Shown here: piece after piece, positions 54,355 to 64,000 of the stretch | How positions within the stretch are numbered: the stretch's first letter is position 1 | How the letters are laid out: each line of letters starts with the position of its first letter | NCBI GenBank assembly: GCA_004431415.1 | Contig: QPMI01000499.1 | Span: 186,001 to 250,000 of the forward strand | Length of the DNA: 64,000 nucleotides | Source of the DNA: Cyanophora paradoxa | Lineage: Eukaryota; Glaucocystophyceae; Cyanophorales; Cyanophoraceae | Direction: 5' to 3' | Program-made: the position numbers and the translations under genes | Notes under the pieces: generated by a model | What the model saw: the letters and a program-made list of their open reading frames with translations, nothing else | Told to the model about the DNA's origin: nothing | Database searches by the model: none

Positions 54355-55268
54355 ATGAAGAGAAAGGCGTGCGATTCATTGGAAGGCCGGCTCGCGATGC
54401 TGAACGACGTTAGCGTTCATGTCCATGCGCACGTAGTAGTTCCCCATGAGCACCCTCTCGTCAATGCCCCCGTTTTCGTGAGCATTGAGTTTCTAGTCGT
54501 GCGGCTCCACTTTGAGCCTCACGCGCGCGTATGCGGCACGTGCACGCAGCTAACGCCGGTGCCGCGGCCGGCGCTCCTCAACCTGCCCGATCCGCTGCTA
54601 CTCCGCGTGATTCGGCTTGCGTGCACGTGTGAAGACGATTACGGCTCGGACAGCGATGGACCTGTGGACCGGCTCGAAGCAAAGCTCCGCTCCGCTCTCG
54701 CGAGCTCCGAGTCGCGCGATCGGCCGCCGCCGGGGGAGCCGCGTGTCGGCCTCCGGGAGCTGTGTCGCCTGCGCCGAGTCTGCAGGCGGCTCGCGGAGCT
54801 GGTGGAGGCGGGCGCCGAGGCGTCGCGGGCGCGGCTGGAGTTCGTCGTACGCGTCGGCGCGGAGACGCGCGAGGCGGTGGAGGCGGAGCTGGACTCGGTG
54901 TGCGCGGCCGTGGCCCGCATGGGAGGCGCCGAGCTTGAGGATTTCGACCTGCGGCTCTCCGGCCAGGTCCGTGCACGCGGCCCGCCTCGCTGACTCTGAG
55001 AGGCTCGCGGATCCTGACGCCCGGCGCGCGCGCGCAGCCCGGCCGCACCCTCCCCGCGTTCTCGCTGGCGCCGCTCGCCCGCTTCCGCTCCCTCCGCGCC
55101 CTCCGCCTGGATGCAGGCATCCTGCGCTCCAGCGCCCTCCTGAAGGCCGAGCACGTCGCGCCGCTCGCCTCCCTCCGCCAGCTCACCCGCCCCGACCTCG
55201 CGGGCGGCGTCGTGGGCACCCCCGTCAGCCACGCCGCGCTCAGCGCCCTCTCGCCGCTCATGAGCTAG
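54355..55268 (+). CDS. F-box/LRR-like protein (2 exons, 280 aa)
   Basis: Exons 54355-54966 and 55038-55268 join in phase 0 across a 71-bp GT-AG intron. Residues ~74-90 (LLNLPDPLLLRVIRL), then LCRLRRVCRRLAELV, match an F-box with an acidic insertion. Exon 2 has leucine-rich strands (LAPLARFRSLRALRLDAG; VAPLASLRQLTRPDL). F-box proteins bring targets to SCF ubiquitin ligases. The reading frame ends inside the second copy of a 224-bp repeat (55258-55481), whose first copy lies just upstream of the gene, so the LRR part is probably truncated by a tandem duplication. Confidence 0.6.
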
Positions 55269-55481
55269 CGGTGCAGCTGCGATATCGATATCGATGCGGG
55301 CCTGCTTCTATCTCAGTGCCGTACCCCCCGCCCGCTCAGCCGGGTCAGCCCCTGGGTTGGCAGCGCCTCACTTTCGATCTGCAGCTGGGCGCAGCGTGGT
55401 CGCTTCCGACGTCGAGTGACCGTCGTGACCCGACAGCGGTAGCGCAGCGTTCAGTCAGGTTCATTGAAGTTGTTGCAAATC
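55258..55481 (+). repeat. 224-bp direct repeat, copy 2 (3' end of F-box gene)
   Basis: Identical to 54046-54269. It supplies the last three codons and the stop of the F-box gene. Confidence 0.88.
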
Positions 55482-55539
55482 TATATCTGCACTTTTGGAG
55501 TATTGCAATACCTTCGACAGAATCTGCGACAGAATCAGT

Positions 55540-55915
55540 CGATAAAATTCGACTGATTCGGTCGACCGATTCTGGCGCAAAATCAGTCGATCGACTGATT
55601 CTGTCGATCGACTGATTTTGTCGACCGATTCTGGCGCAGAATCAGTCGATAAAATTCGACTGATTCGGTCGACCGATTCTGGCGCAAAATCAGTCGATCG
55701 ACTGATTCTGTCGATCGACTGATTTTGTCGACCGATTCTGGCGCAGAATCACTCGATAAAATTCGACTGATTCGGTCGACCGATTCTGTCGCAGAATCAG
55801 TCGATCGACTGATTCTGTCGATCGACTGATTTTGTCGACCGATTCTGGCGCAGAATCAGTCGATAAAATTCGACTGATTCGGTCGACCGATTCTGGCGCA
55901 GAATCAGTCGATCAG
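55540..55915. repeat. 107-bp palindromic satellite, ~3.5 units
   Basis: The marker gataaaattcgactgattc recurs at 55541, 55648, 55755 and 55862, always 107 bp apart. Each unit contains overlapping palindromes around AATCAGTCGATCGACTGATT and GGTCGACC, so it can form nested hairpins on either strand. Confidence 0.9.
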
Positions 55916-56487
55916 TTGTGTTTTATCGTATAATAATTTCACCCTTATCTGTCGATCTATTTATTATATATATATAATATCAACTGAAATCAATTATAGC
56001 CAGTTCTGAAAAATATTGTGTTATATATAATTATACGCAGCCCTTGCTACCGCCTGCTGCATCCGTCCATATGCAGCAATCCTGGACTGGCCCAGGCGCC
56101 TTCCCGGACCCAGCGGTCCAGCATCCCAGCAGGCAGCACAAATAGCCCCCAGCAAATCCGTGTGAGGCAGCGTGGCACGGGGGCCTAGCAAGAGTAGCCA
56201 AAGAGACTAGTACTAGTACTACGTCGGCACGTCCCCCTGCGGCCCGCGGCCAGGGCAAAGGTCTCCGGCCAAAATTGAGCGGCGCCGGCCGCGGGGCGGG
56301 CCCCGCCGTCACGGCGGGAGCTCCGAGCTCGCGGGGCCGCAGGGGGCCGCGCCCGGTGGCGGCGGCGGGGGCGGCGGGGGCGGGCCACCTTCTCCGCGGC
56401 GCGCTCCTCCAGGAGGCCCGCAGCGCCTCCAGCTTCACCGGCTGCGCCCCCGCCGCCCCGTCGGCCTCGGCGGGGCGGGCCCAGCGC

Positions 56488-58553
56488 GAGCACCTCGAGG
56501 CGGCGGCGGGAGAGCGAAGCCCGCGAGTCGATGCGCGGGCGCGGCCTGCGCGGGCGCGCGTAAGGCGGCGCGGGCGGCGGGCGGCGGGCGGGAAGGGGCG
56601 CGGGGGGCGCACGGGGTACGCGGCCGGGCGCGTCCTCAGACTCAGAGGCGGTACGCGGCCGGTGCGGGCGGCCTCGACGGCGAGGCGCCCGTCCCAACGA
56701 TCACGTGCGGCACGCCGAGCTTCGTCAGGAAGCGCGAGAGCAGCCGCGCGTTCACCGCGTTGTCCTGCGCCGAGAACGGAGGGAAGCGTCAGCTGCGCGG
56801 CTCCGGAGGGGGGGGGGGGGGGGGAGCAGGGTGGGAGGGTACGGCACGCCTCGGCGGCGAGGACGCGGAGGGCGGTGAGGGCGGGCGGCGGGGGCCCGCT
56901 CGCCAGGTCCGACACCGACGCCGGCCGCAGGCTGCCGGCCCGGGTGAGCGGGGAGGGGGCGAGGGGGGGGGGGGGGGGGGAGCGACCGGTGGGGCCCGGG
57001 GGCGAGGCCGGCGCCCCCGGCGCCGCCTGCCCGGCCCAAATCTGGCGGGCGCGCCCGGTGAGGCGCGGCGGGCTGCAAGGGCCGGGGCGGTGCGGGGTAC
57101 CTGGATGCTGCTGAAGCCGCGGGCGGGGAGGCGGGGACGGGGGCGGGGAGCCGGCGCCGGCGGGCCAGCGCGAGCACCTCGAGGCGGCGGCGGGAGAGCG
57201 AAGCCCGCGAGTCGATGCGCGGGCGCGGCCTGCGCGGGCACGCGTAAGGCGGCGCGGGCGGCGGGCGGCGGGCGGGGAAGGGGCGCGGGGGGCGCACGGG
57301 GGTACGCGGCCGGGCGCGTCCTCAGACTCAGAGGCGGTACGCGGCCGGTGCGGGCGGCCTCGACGGCGAGGCGCCCGTCCCCAACGATCACGTGCGGCAC
57401 GCCGAGCTTCGTCAGGAAGCGCGAGAGCAGCCGCGCGTTCACCGCGTTGTCCTGCGCCGAGAACGGAGGGAAGCGTCAGCTGCGCGGCTCCGGAGGGGGG
57501 GGGGGGGGGGAGCAGGGTGGGAGGGGTACGGGCACGCCTCGGCGGCGAGGACGCGGAGGGCGGTGAGGGCGGGCGGCGGGGGCCCGCTCGCCAGGTCCGA
57601 CACCGACGCCGGCCGCAGGCTGCCGGCCCGGGTGAGCGGGGAGGGGGGCGAGGGGGGGGGGGGGGGGGAGCGACCGGTGGGCCCGGGGGCGAGGCCGGCG
57701 CCCCCGGCGCCGCCTGCCCGGCCCAAATCTGGCGGGCGCGCCCGGTGAGGCGCGGCGGGCTGCAAGGGCCGGGGCGGTGCGGGGTACCTGGATGCTGCTG
57801 AAGCCGCGGGCGGGGGAGGCGGGACGGGGGCGGGGAGCCGGCGCCGGCGGGCCCAGCGCGAGCACCTCGAGGCGGCGGCGGGAGAGCGAAGCCCGCGAGT
57901 CGATGCGCGGGCGCGGCCTGCGCGGCACGCGTAAGGCGGCGCGGGCGGCGGGCGGCGGGCGGCGAAGGGGCGCGGGGGCGCACGGGGGTACGCGGCCGGG
58001 CGCGTCCTCAGACTCAGAGGCGGTACGCGGCCGGTGCGGGCGGCCTCGACGGCGAGGCGCCCGTCCCCGACGATCACGTGCGGCACGCCGAGCTTCGTCA
58101 GGAAGCGCGAGAGCAGCCGCGCGTTCACCGCGTTGTCCTGCGCCGAGAACGGAGGGAAGCGTCAGCTGCGCGGCTCCGGAGGGGGGGGGGGGGGGGGGGA
58201 GCAGGGTGGGAGGGGTACGGGCACGCCTCGGCGGCGAGGACGCGGAGGGCGGTGAGGCGGGCGGCGGGGGCCCGCTCGCCAGGTCCGACACCGACGCCGG
58301 CCGCAGGCTGCCGGCCCGGGTGAGCGGGGAGGGGGCGAGGGGGGGGGGGGGGGGGGAGCGACCGGTGGGGCCCGGGGGCGAGGCCGGCGCCCCGGCGCCG
58401 CCTGCCCGGCCCAAATCTGGCGGGCGCGCCCGGTGAGGCGCGGCGGGCTGCAAGGGCCGGGGCGGTGCGGGGTACCTGGATGCTGCTGAAGCCGCGGGCG
58501 GGGAGGCGGGGACGGGGGGCGGGGAGCCGGCGCCGGCGGGGCCCGGCGCGAGC
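56488..58553 (-). repeat. Three tandem ~688-bp units carrying receiver exons
   Basis: The marker cacctcgagg or its variant lies at 56491, 57175, 57863 and 58553 (steps 684, 688, 690). Each unit includes a poly-G tract and two exon-like segments read on the minus strand. Units are nearly identical, so the duplication is recent or homogenised. Confidence 0.85.
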
Positions 58554-58789
58554 ACCTCGCCCTCGCCCTCGCGGTCGCGGTCGCCCTCGCGGTCGCGGTC
58601 GCGGGCTGGCCCCTCGCGAGGGCGAGGGCGAGGGCGAAGAGCTCGCTGCGCTCGGATCGAAAGAGAAGAAATATGCGCGACAGCAAACGACCGCACCTGC
58701 GCCCGAGCGGCCGCAAGCATGAACTCCGAGGCCGATCCCAGCAGCCACGGGCCACACGTCCGGAAAGCGGCACGCACTGCGCTGCGCAC
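56655..58789 (-). CDS. Response-regulator receiver-like exons, triplicated
   Basis: On the minus strand each ~688-bp unit has one exon ending LTALRVLAAE (for example from 56850). After an intron of ~80-90 bp comes a 111-nt exon at 58027-58137 and 57341-57451, or 110 nt at 56655-56764. It begins DNAVNARLLSRFLTKLG and continues into VIVGDGRLAVEA. Together they form the first half of a receiver (REC) domain: acidic pocket E-D-N, helix 1 and strand 2. The phospho-acceptor aspartate strand is not found in the unit. The copy at 56655-56764 lacks one base in a C run, breaking frame. A 5' exon may start at 58789 (MRSAVRAAFRTCGPW). No kinase domain is visible, so this may be a fragment of a hybrid histidine kinase or a decayed array. 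Confidence 0.5.
58556..58640. repeat. Inverted repeat of Arg-Asp/Arg-Glu codons
   Basis: CCTCGCCCTCGCCCTCGCGG and its complement near 58615-58638 form a GC hairpin around a cggtcgcgg repeat. Confidence 0.7.
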
Positions 58790-60339
58790 GCCGCCGGCGT
58801 TACAACAAGATCAAAGGGCGAGCAGTGGAGACAAGAGCGAGCACCTGGCCTGCGGAAGAAGGCGCCGGGCGAACTGGGCGGTGGTGTTCTGCTCGCGGGG
58901 ACCAGTCACGCCCGCTCCCTGGCCCGCCAGCGAAATGAGGGATTGAATCAAAGGAGAGGAAACGAAAAGCACCTTGCTTCGCCTCCGCAGCCGCCGCCTA
59001 CGTTCCGCGCGTGCCTGTCAGCGGCAGAACGCCCACTGGCGACAGCCGCGGGAGGAATGGACAAAAAAGGCAACAAGGAGGTCGACAGCGATGCGTTCGC
59101 GAGCGTTCGCGGCCGCAACCGGGCGCCAGCCACCCTGAAGCAGCGCTCTGCGTTTGAAATCAGGCGGGCGACAGGCGGCGAGAGGCGCCAGAGGATGCAA
59201 GAGAGGACCTTCGAGCATCGTTCGCGCTGGAAGCCGACGAAGTTCGCTGCGGCGGCAGCAAGTCCGTTCGACCTGGTTTGAAAAGCGGAATCAGAGACGC
59301 GGGCAGCGCTGCGAGACCCCGGAGGAGCCAACGAACCGAGCCGCTGTGAGAGTGAAGCGCGTCCGCGCGGCAGCCTTCAGTCGAGGCTGCAGCTGCTGGC
59401 AGCAAGGCACATGAAGGCGCTTCAAGGCAGCAAGTTTGGGGTACATGTACATGTACACGACTGTTGGGAAAAGCCTTATGAGGCCCACAGCGGCAGGGCC
59501 GCCGCGGCGGCCCGTGCCGCAGTACAGCTTTTCAAGGCCGCCTGAAGCGATTGCCAACGGCTCGACCTGGCCCTCGGTCCGGAGCGCCTCCCGCTGCGGC
59601 ACCTTCGCGCGTGCTCGCAGCACGCAGCGCGAGGCAGCTACAAGCACGTGAGCTTGTAACCATGGGTCCAGCTCCCCCCGTAGCGTCGTCCCTGCGCCGC
59701 GCCGATCCACAGCTAGATCGACCGGGCCCGCAACCCCGCGCTGGGTGACTTCGCCGTGCTGGCCGGGTTCTTTGCGTGGCTTTCAGCTCACTTACATCCG
59801 CAGTATCTCTACCAGACAGCCCCGCGGTCGATTTGGAGGGTTGAGGTGCACGCCGGCCGGCGGAGCTCTCTCACATGTTTCGGTTCATAGCGCGTCCCTC
59901 TAAGATGCTCACGCAGTGCCTCTGACTCTGGACTGGCCGGGCGCTGCGTGAGCGCGCGGACCGACGCAACCTCCCGATCGGCGGTCGCCTCGGGTGCGCC
60001 TGCCAAGCACAGCATTTGGCCAGCGACGCGCGAGCGCGTAGCTGACGAGGCCCAGATCGCCAGGATGGGTGAGCCGCCTCGGATCGTCGCAGTTTGGGAG
60101 ACATTCTTCTACACTGCCTGGGTGAGCCGGCTGGGCCCGTGCGCGTCGCTGACGGGACGCGTACGCGTCGCTGACGGGGCGCGCCGGTAACACAGGATAC
60201 CGGAAAACGCCGCGTGAAGCCCATGGGCTGGGGTGCGGTGGTTGGCGACGCCGCTCGCGGGCGGGGCGGATCCGGAGGCGCGGCAGGCGGCCGCGTGAAT
60301 TCCAGGATAGGGCGGAGGCGCTTCCTGCGGCGCTGCAGC
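58790..60339. other. Region without a supported gene
   Basis: It contains several open frames on both strands but none with protein-like character. A gtacatgtacatgtacac palindrome lies at 59441-59458. It may contain untranslated or 5' exons of neighbouring genes. Confidence 0.35.
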
Positions 60340-63300
60340 TCGCGGAGGCGGGCGAGCGGCCGGAGGCGCGGCGCGTGGCGGCGCGGCTCGCCGGGCGGGG
60401 CAGAGGCGCGGCGGGCGGCCGCACGGCTCGCCAGGCGGGCCGGGGGCGCGGCGGGTGGCGTCGGCGGCTCGCCGGGCGGGGCGGAGGCGCGGCGGGCGGC
60501 GGAGGCAGCTTGCCGGGCCGGGCGGAGGCGCGGCGGGCGGCCGCGAGGCTCCGCTGGGCGGGGCGGAGGCGCGGCGGGCGGCGGCGAGGCTCCGCTGGGC
60601 GGGGCGGAGGCGCGGCGGGCGGCGGCGCGGCTCGCGGAGCGGGATGGATCCTCGCGGGCGGCGGCGAGTGGCGGGGCAGACGCTCGGCGGGCGGCCGCGC
60701 GCCTCGCGGGCCGGGGCGGAGGCGCGGCGGGCGGCGGCGCGCCTCGCTGGGCGGGGCGGAGGCGCGGCGGGCGGCGGCGGCGGCTCGCGGGGCGGGATGG
60801 AGGCGCAGCAAGCGGCGTCGGCGGCTCGCCGGGCGGGGCGGAGGCGCGGCAGGCGACGGGGGCAGCTCGCCGGGCCGGGCGGAGGCGCGGCGGGCGGCGG
60901 AGGCGGCTCGCGGGCAGGACGGAGGCGCGGCGGGCGGCGGCGGCGGCTCGCGGACCGGGGCAGACGCTCGGCGGGCGGCCGCGCGGCTCGCCAGGCGGGC
61001 CGGGGGCGCGGCGGGCGGCGGCGCGGCTCGCCGGGCGGGCCGGGGGCGCGGCGGGCGGCGGCGCGGCTCGCCGGGCGAGACTGTGGCGCGGCGGGCGGCG
61101 GCGAGGCTCGCCAGGTGGGCCGGGGGCGAGGCGGGCGGCGGCGCGGCTCGCGAGGCGTGACGGAGGCGCGGCAGGAGGCGGAGGCAGCTCGCCGGGCCAG
61201 GCGGAGGCGCGGCGGGCGGCGGCGCGCCTCGCTGGGCGGGGCGGAGGCGTGGCGGGCGGCGGCGGCGGCTCGCGGGCCGGGGCGGAGGCGCGGCGGGCGG
61301 CGGCGCGCCTCGCTGGGCGGGCGGAGGCGCGGCGGGCGGCGGCGGCGGCTCGCGGGGCGGGATGGAGGCGCAGCAAGCGGCGTCGGCGGCTCGCCGGGCG
61401 GGCGGAGGCGCGGCAGGCGACGGGGGCAGCTCGCCGGGCCCGGCGGAGGCGCGGCGGGCGGCCGCGAGGCTCCGCTGGGGGGGCGGAGGCGCGGCGGGCG
61501 GCGGAGGCGGCTCGCGGGGCGGGCGGAGGCGCGGCGGGCGGCGGCGGCGGCTCGCGGACCGGGGCAGACGCTCGGCGGGCGGCCGCGCGGCTCGCCAGGC
61601 GGGCCGGGGGCGCGGCGGGCGGCGGCGCGGCTCGCCGGGCGGGCCGGGGGCGCGGCGGGCGGCGGCGCGGCTCGCCGGGCGAGACTGTGGCGCGGCGGGC
61701 GGCGGCGAGGCTCGCCAGGTGGCCGGGGGCGCGGCGGGCGGCGGCGCGGCTCGCGAGGCGTGACGGAGGCGCGGCAGGAGGCGGAGGCAGCTCGCCGGGC
61801 CAGGCGGAGGCGCGGCGGGCGGCCGCGAGGCTCCGCTGGGCGGGCGGAGGCGCGGCGGGCGGCTGCAAGGCTCGGCTGGGCGGGGCGGAGGCGCGGCGGG
61901 CGGCGGCGGCGGCTCGCGGGCGGGACGGAGGCGCGGCGGGCGGCCGTGCGGCTCGCCAGGCGGGCCGGGGCGCGGCGGGCGGCGGCGCGGCTCGCCGGGC
62001 GAGAATGTGGCGCGGCGGGCGGCGGCGGGGCTCCGCCGTGCGGGCGGAGGCGCGGCGGGCGACGGAGGCAGCTCGCCGGGCCGGGCGGAGGCGCGGCGGG
62101 CGGCCGCGAGGCTCCGCTGGGCGGGGCGGAGGCGCGGCGGGCGGCGGCGAGGCTCGCCAGGTGGGCCGGGGCGCGGCGGGCGGCGGCGCGGCTCGCGGAG
62201 CGGGATGGATCCTCGCGGGCGGCGGCGAGGCTCGCCGGGCGGGGCAGACGCTCGGCGGGCGGCCGCGCGCCTCGCGGGCCGGGGCGGAGGCGCGGCGGGC
62301 GGCGGCGCGCCTCGCTGGGCGGGGCGGAGGCGTGGCGGGCGGCGGCGGCGGCTCGCGGGCGGGATGGAGGCGCAGCAAGCGGCGTCGGCGGCTCGCCGGG
62401 CGGGGCGGAGGCGCGGCAGGCGACGGGGCAGCTCGCCGGGCCGGGCGGAGGCGCGGCGGGCGGCCGCGAGGCTCCGCTGGGCGGGGCGGAGGCGCGGCGG
62501 GCGGCGAAGGCGGCTCGCGGGGCGGGACGGAGGCGCGGCGGGCGGCGGCGGCGGCTCGCGGACCGGGGCAGACGCTCGGCGGGCGGCCGCGCGGCTCGCC
62601 AGGCGGGCCGGGGCGCGGCGGGCGGCGGCGCGGCTCGCCGGGCGGGCCGGGGGCGCGGCGGGCGGCGGCGCGGCTCGCCGGGCGAGACTGTGGCGCGGCG
62701 GGCGGCGGCGAGGCTCGCCAGGTGGGCCGGGGGCGCGGCGGGCGGCGGCGCGGCTCGCGAGGCGTGACGGAGGCGCGGCAGGAGGCGGAGGCAGCTCGCC
62801 GGGCCAGGCGGAGGCGCGGCGGGCGGCCGCGAGGCTCCGCTGGGCGGGGCGGAGGCGCGGCGGGCGGCTGCAAGGCTCGGCTGGGCGGGGCGGAGGCGCG
62901 GCGGGCGGCGGCGGCGGCTCGCGGGCGGGACGGAGGCGCGGCGGGCGGCCGTGCGGCTCGCCAGGCGGCCGGGGCGCGGCGGGCGGCGGCGCGGCTCGCC
63001 GGGCGAGAATGTGGCGCGGCGGGCGGCGGCGGGGCTCCGCCGTGCGGGCGGAGGCGCGGCGGGCGGCGGAGGCAGCTCGCCGGGCGGGGCGAAGGCGCGG
63101 CGGGCTGTGGCGCGGCTCGTGGGTGGGACGGAGGCGCGGCCGGGCGGCGGCGGCGGCTCGCGGACCGGGGCAGACGCTCGGCGGGCGGCCGCGCGGCTCG
63201 CCGGGCGGGCCGGGGCGCGGCGGGCGGCGGCGCGGTTCGCCGGGCGGGGCAGACGCGCGGCGGGCGGCCGCACGGCTCGCAAGGCGGGCCGGGGGCGCAG

Positions 63301-63380
63301 CAAGCGGCGTCGGCGGCTCGCCGGTCGGGGCGGAGGCGCGGCTCTCCGGGCGGGGCAGAGGTGCGGCGGGCGGGCACTAG
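60340..63380. repeat. GC-rich minisatellite, ~3 kb, with higher-order structure
   Basis: A degenerate ~40-45-bp unit (GGCGGAGGCGCGGCGGGCGGCGGCG-type core) is repeated some 65-70 times. Longer blocks recur, for example gcagacgctcggcggg near 60678, 60961, 61564, 62243, 62570 and 63171, and gagactgtggcgcgg near 61077, 61681 and 62684. Open frames of over 1000 codons exist on both strands only because the repeat lacks stops. Confidence 0.9.
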
Positions 63381-64000
63381 GCTCTCAGTGCTGGATTTGA
63401 TTTTGAGGTCGGCGCAGGCCGCAAGCTAGCTCGTAGCGTGCCGTGCATTATTTTGCAGGGCAAGTCGCCATTATTTTTGGCGGGCATTTTGAGGCCTTCC
63501 CGCGCGCCAGGAAATGCGAATAGAAGCCCGGCAGCCGGTAATCACGTTGAGGCCCTATCTAACACGCTATCAAATGACTCGTATCCGTTGGCATCTGAGC
63601 TGGAAAGGCACGGGCGGACTGGGAATCGGCTCTCAAAATTGATCTCGGGAGAAACCCTATAAGGGAGTCGTTCTTCCCGCCGCAATGCCCGGGAGCCCTG
63701 AGCTTCTTGTCAAATACTCTACAGATACACAGTGGGGCGCTGATATCATCTCCGGGTGCTTACATGTGCCAGGAACCCAGTATTCTTTTAATGGCAGCTA
63801 GAGACTCATGATCATGATCATGTGCAAAGAAGTGCGAAGTCGCCGCGCTGAGCATATGAGAACGGACGAGCTGACGAGAACTTCAGATTCGGATTCCCCA
63901 CCCTCGAAATGGGCGGGGTGCAAATGTGGAGTCAGTCGCGGACCAAGATGACGGAGCGGCGTCAGGTCAAGCGAGCTCTCCGAGACTGTCAACTTGCCTC
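63381..64000. other. Unassigned end of window
   Basis: Mixed-composition sequence with a tcatgatcatgatcatg palindrome at 63808-63824. No gene is supported. Confidence 0.35.

Noticed and set aside
59871-63429. Open frames of 1064-1168 codons on both strands as real proteins
   Set aside because: They are translations of a GC-rich minisatellite that contains no stop codons; both strands are equally open and no domain is visible.

Overview
The window has two very different parts. Bases 1 to about 24,067 are AT-rich, intron-less and tightly packed. They look like most of a Polinton-like virus (PLV; small dsDNA virus with a double jelly-roll capsid). Bases 24,068 to 64,000 are GC-rich nuclear DNA of a eukaryote, probably a unicellular alga or related protist, with intron-rich genes, retrotransposons and satellites. 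The host lineage cannot be fixed from sequence alone. Many predicted introns use GC-AG borders and carry a GTACCCC motif, which may help to identify it.

Viral part. On the minus strand lie a protein-primed family B DNA polymerase (30-3270), a TVpol/SF3-helicase protein (3825-6216), small AT-hook-like proteins, a possible scaffold or minor virion protein, the A32/FtsK-type packaging ATPase (8672-9454), the major capsid protein (9514-10878) and a penton-like protein (10932-11941). A second penton-like gene diverges on the plus strand (11971-12901). Next come a patatin-like lipase with a discoidin-like tail (minus) and a plus-strand cassette at 14490-22701. The cassette holds a 1115-residue fibre with phage-type HTH..ITDF repeats and a lectin-like head, four related adhesin-like proteins, a phage-like 87-residue protein, a zinc-ribbon protein and an S-adenosylmethionine decarboxylase. 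Phased TGTCAGGCA iterons occur at three non-coding loci. A 284-bp foldback marks the junction with host DNA. Most core genes are interrupted by frame changes. Wherever I traced one at base level it was explained by one missing base, almost always in a short homopolymer, so the genes may be intact and the breaks may be assembly errors.

Host part. A CHRD-domain secreted protein (24148-25502) starts 81 bp from the foldback. It is followed by an unidentified multi-exon gene (26070-29512, minus), a possible regulator (30590-31821), a proline-rich gene (32367-33229, minus), a GH63-like glycoside hydrolase (33744-36636), a TPR protein (37738-40365, minus), another proline/alanine-rich gene (40798-41797, minus), an F-box/LRR gene (54355-55268) and a tandem array of response-regulator receiver exons (56488-58789, minus). 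Between them are a recent non-autonomous LTR retrotransposon with identical LTRs (44978-48277), a 5'-truncated LINE (48460-52800, minus), a MITE-like element, a 107-bp palindromic satellite (55540-55915) and a 3-kb GC-rich minisatellite (60340-63380). No tRNA, rRNA or CRISPR array was recognised by eye.
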